6,563 nucleotides of DNA, taken from contig JAAFGW010000167.1 of the NCBI GenBank assembly GCA_010365175.1, forward strand, positions 1-6,563, read 5' to 3'. The position numbers were made by a program, and so were the translations under genes. The notes below the pieces were generated by a model that was not told the DNA's origin, made no database searches, and saw only the letters and a program-made list of their open reading frames with translations. Within the stretch, counting starts at the first letter, position 1. Each line of letters opens with the position of its first letter. This stretch comes from Sulfuriferula multivorans. Lineage in GTDB: Bacteria; Pseudomonadota; Gammaproteobacteria; Burkholderiales; Thiobacillaceae. Of this stretch, positions 4,841 through 6,563 are shown piece after piece.

Positions 4841-6563
4841 TGCTTCTTGCTACCTATTTTGGTTTTCGCTGTTTTGGGTTTCGATGAGCGGGGCTTGGTG
4901 GGCTTGGCTTTCGGCGATTTAGGTTTGTCTGACTTCTGCTCTGGTGCCTTCTTCTCGAACGCGCGCTGCATGTCCTGGGCCGGGCTGTCCTGCTCGACCA
5001 GGCTGAAATCGATCTTGCTGGTTTCAATGTCGGCGCGCATGACCTTGATGCGTACTCGGTCGCCCAGGCGATAACGCTTGCCAGTGCGTTCGCCGAGCAT
5101 CCAGTGCTTGCCCTGATCGTAATGGAAGTAATCCTGACCCAGCTCGGAGACGTGCACCAGGCCTTCGGTGAAGATTTCATCGAGAGAGACAAAGATGCCA
5201 AAGCTGGTCACGGCGCTGACGGTGCCGTTGTATTCGTTGCCGATGTGATCGCGCATAAAATACGTTTTCAGCCAGGCATCGACATCACGCGTGGCATCAT
5301 CGGCGCGACGCTCGGTCATCGAACAATGGACGCCGATTTCAGGCAATCCCGCAGCAGATAATTTTTCCCCCTTCAATACCGCCTTGATGCCGCGATGCAC
5401 CAGCAGATCGGGGTAGCGTCGGATCGGCGAAGTGAAGTGGGTGTAGCCCTCATACGCCAATCCAAAGTGGCCTTTGTTTTCCGGCGTGTAGACCGCCTGC
5501 TTGAGCGAACGCAGCATGACGGTTTGCAACAGGCCGGCATCGGGGCGAGGTTTGATTTTTTCCAGCAACGCGCCGAAATCCTTGGCGTGCGGTTTGTCGC
5601 CACCGGGCAGATCGAGCCCGAATTCAGCCATGAAGCCACGCAGCAAGGCGAGTTTTTCTGGCGTAGGGCCTTCGTGCACACGGTACAGCGCGGGCTGCTT
5701 GTTCTCCAGCAGGTAATCCGAGGCGCAGACGTTGGCCGACAGCATGCATTCTTCGATAATGCGGTGGGCGTCGTTGCGCGTCACCGGAACGATGGCCTCG
5801 ATCTTGCCCTGCGCGTCGAACATCATCTGTGTTTCGGTCGAGCCAAAATCAATCGCACCGCGTTTGGCGCGCGCTTTCAACAAGACACGGAAAAGCTTGT
5901 CCAATGCCTCCAGATGCGGCATCAACGCGGCCTGTTTCGCATCCGGCTTGACCTCACCCGAAAGCCAGTCCCACACTTGGTTGTAGGTCAGTCGCGCGTG
6001 CGAATAGATCACGCCCGGATAGAAACGGTATTCCTTGATCACCCCCGCTGCGGTGATGCGCATATCGCACACCATGGAGAGCCGGTCGACTTCGGGATTC
6101 AAAGAACACAACCCGTTGGACAACGCCTCGGGCAACATCGGGATGACGCGGCGCGGAAAATACACCGAGTTACCGCGGTTGTAGCCTTCGGTGTCGAGTG
6201 CATCGCCGGGTTTCACATAATGACTGACGTCGGCAATCGCCACGATCAACCGGAAGCCGCTGCGGCCCAGTGGCTCGCAATACACTGCATCGTCAAAGTC
6301 ACGCGCGGTTTCGCCGTCGATGGTGACCAGCGGCAGATGGCGAATGTCTTCGCGATCGGCGAGGTCCTTCTTCTGAACTTTTTTGGGCAGCTTTTCTGCC
6401 TGTTTTTCGACATCGGCAGGGAATACATACGGCAGATCGTGCTTGCGCAGCGCAATTTCGATCTCCATGCCAGGGCCGGTATAGCTCCCCAGAATTTCGG
6501 AGACGCGCCCAACTGCCTCATTGTGCGCACCAGGCTGGGTGACGATTTCCACCGTCACCACCT
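4837..6563 (-). CDS. rnr: Ribonuclease R, 3'-5' exoribonuclease (N-terminus beyond window)
   Basis: C-terminal part of RNase R, a processive hydrolytic 3'-5' exoribonuclease that degrades structured RNA, defective rRNA and tmRNA-tagged messages. At least 574 residues are visible and the frame is still open at the right edge; the GTG at 6559-6561 is internal (Val), not a start. Roughly 190-200 N-terminal residues (HTH and cold-shock domains) are missing compared with E. coli. Visible here (numbered from that Val): end of the second cold-shock domain (1-50), RNB catalytic domain with TIDGETARDFDDAVY (metal-binding D82, D88, D90, D91) and the signature HFTSPIRRYPDLLVHR (375-390), S1 RNA-binding domain (about 441-522), then a Lys/Pro/Ser-rich basic tail (530-574) of the kind RNase R uses for RNA and ribosome contact. 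The stop overlaps rlmB by 4 nt. Nothing is broken. Confidence 0.97.
   Translation of the reverse strand, partial: VVTVEIVTQPGAHNEAVGRVSEILGSYTGPGMEIEIALRKHDLPYVFPADVEKQAEKLPKKVQKKDLADREDIRHLPLVTIDGETARDFDDAVYCEPLGRSGFRLIVAIADVSHYVKPGDALDTEGYNRGNSVYFPRRVIPMLPEALSNGLCSLNPEVDRLSMVCDMRITAAGVIKEYRFYPGVIYSHARLTYNQVWDWLSGEVKPDAKQAALMPHLEALDKLFRVLLKARAKRGAIDFGSTETQMMFDAQGKIEAIVPVTRNDAHRIIEECMLSANVCASDYLLENKQPALYRVHEGPTPEKLALLRGFMAEFGLDLPGGDKPHAKDFGALLEKIKPRPDAGLLQTVMLRSLKQAVYTPENKGHFGLAYEGYTHFTSPIRRYPDLLVHRGIKAVLKGEKLSAAGLPEIGVHCSMTERRADDATRDVDAWLKTYFMRDHIGNEYNGTVSAVTSFGIFVSLDEIFTEGLVHVSELGQDYFHYDQGKHWMLGERTGKRYRLGDRVRIKVMRADIETSKIDFSLVEQDSPAQDMQRAFEKKAPEQKSDKPKSPKAKPTKPRSSKPKTAKTKIGSKKQ

Noticed and set aside
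4724..5074. Plus-strand frame of 116 codons with repeated FFCAV, resembling membrane segments
   Set aside because: It is the antisense reading of the rlmB tandem repeat and the lysine-rich rnr tail, which give hydrophobic-looking translations by chance.

Overview
The window looks like a chromosomal segment of a proteobacterium, most probably a betaproteobacterium. That placement is an inference from the RNase R and RlmB sequences, their overlapping rnr-rlmB arrangement, and the fairly GC-rich coding style of the right-hand third. Every gene I can support lies on the minus strand, so transcription runs from right to left.

Right-hand part (about 4016-6563): a core RNA-metabolism operon. The C-terminal two thirds or so of RNase R (rnr) runs off the right edge. 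It overlaps by 4 nt (ATGA) the complete gene for the 23S rRNA 2'-O-methyltransferase RlmB. RlmB carries an unusual N-terminal extension encoded by a 15-bp tandem repeat.

Middle (about 2779-4015): a toxin-antitoxin module of the HigBA type, toxin first (Gp49-like RelE/ParE-fold toxin, then XRE antitoxin). It has a near-ideal sigma70 promoter just after rlmB. A perfect 24-bp palindrome fills the promoter spacer and the -10 box and is a very likely autoregulatory operator. The start codon sits so close to the -10 that the mRNA should be leaderless or nearly so. Below it lies a roughly 575-bp stretch without an intact gene. Inside it I recognise a decayed fragment of the C-terminal HRDC domain of RecQ helicase, interrupted by a stop codon.

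Left-hand part (3-2778): four closely spaced co-directional genes that could be one operon. In order of transcription they are: an unrecognised 389-aa protein with one N-terminal membrane anchor and a C-terminal Cys/His motif reminiscent of phage Mu F/SPP1 gp7-type head proteins; a six-transmembrane voltage-gated potassium channel; a HEPN-domain HepT-like RNase toxin (HI0074 family) with an intact RX4HXY motif; and an MntA-like nucleotidyltransferase antitoxin with an intact GSX10DXD motif. The last two form a recognisable HEPN/MNT toxin-antitoxin pair.

Overall, a housekeeping operon is followed by an accessory block with two toxin-antitoxin modules, a gene fossil and a membrane protein pair of unknown purpose. 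I see no rRNA, tRNA, CRISPR array, transposase or convincing intrinsic terminator.
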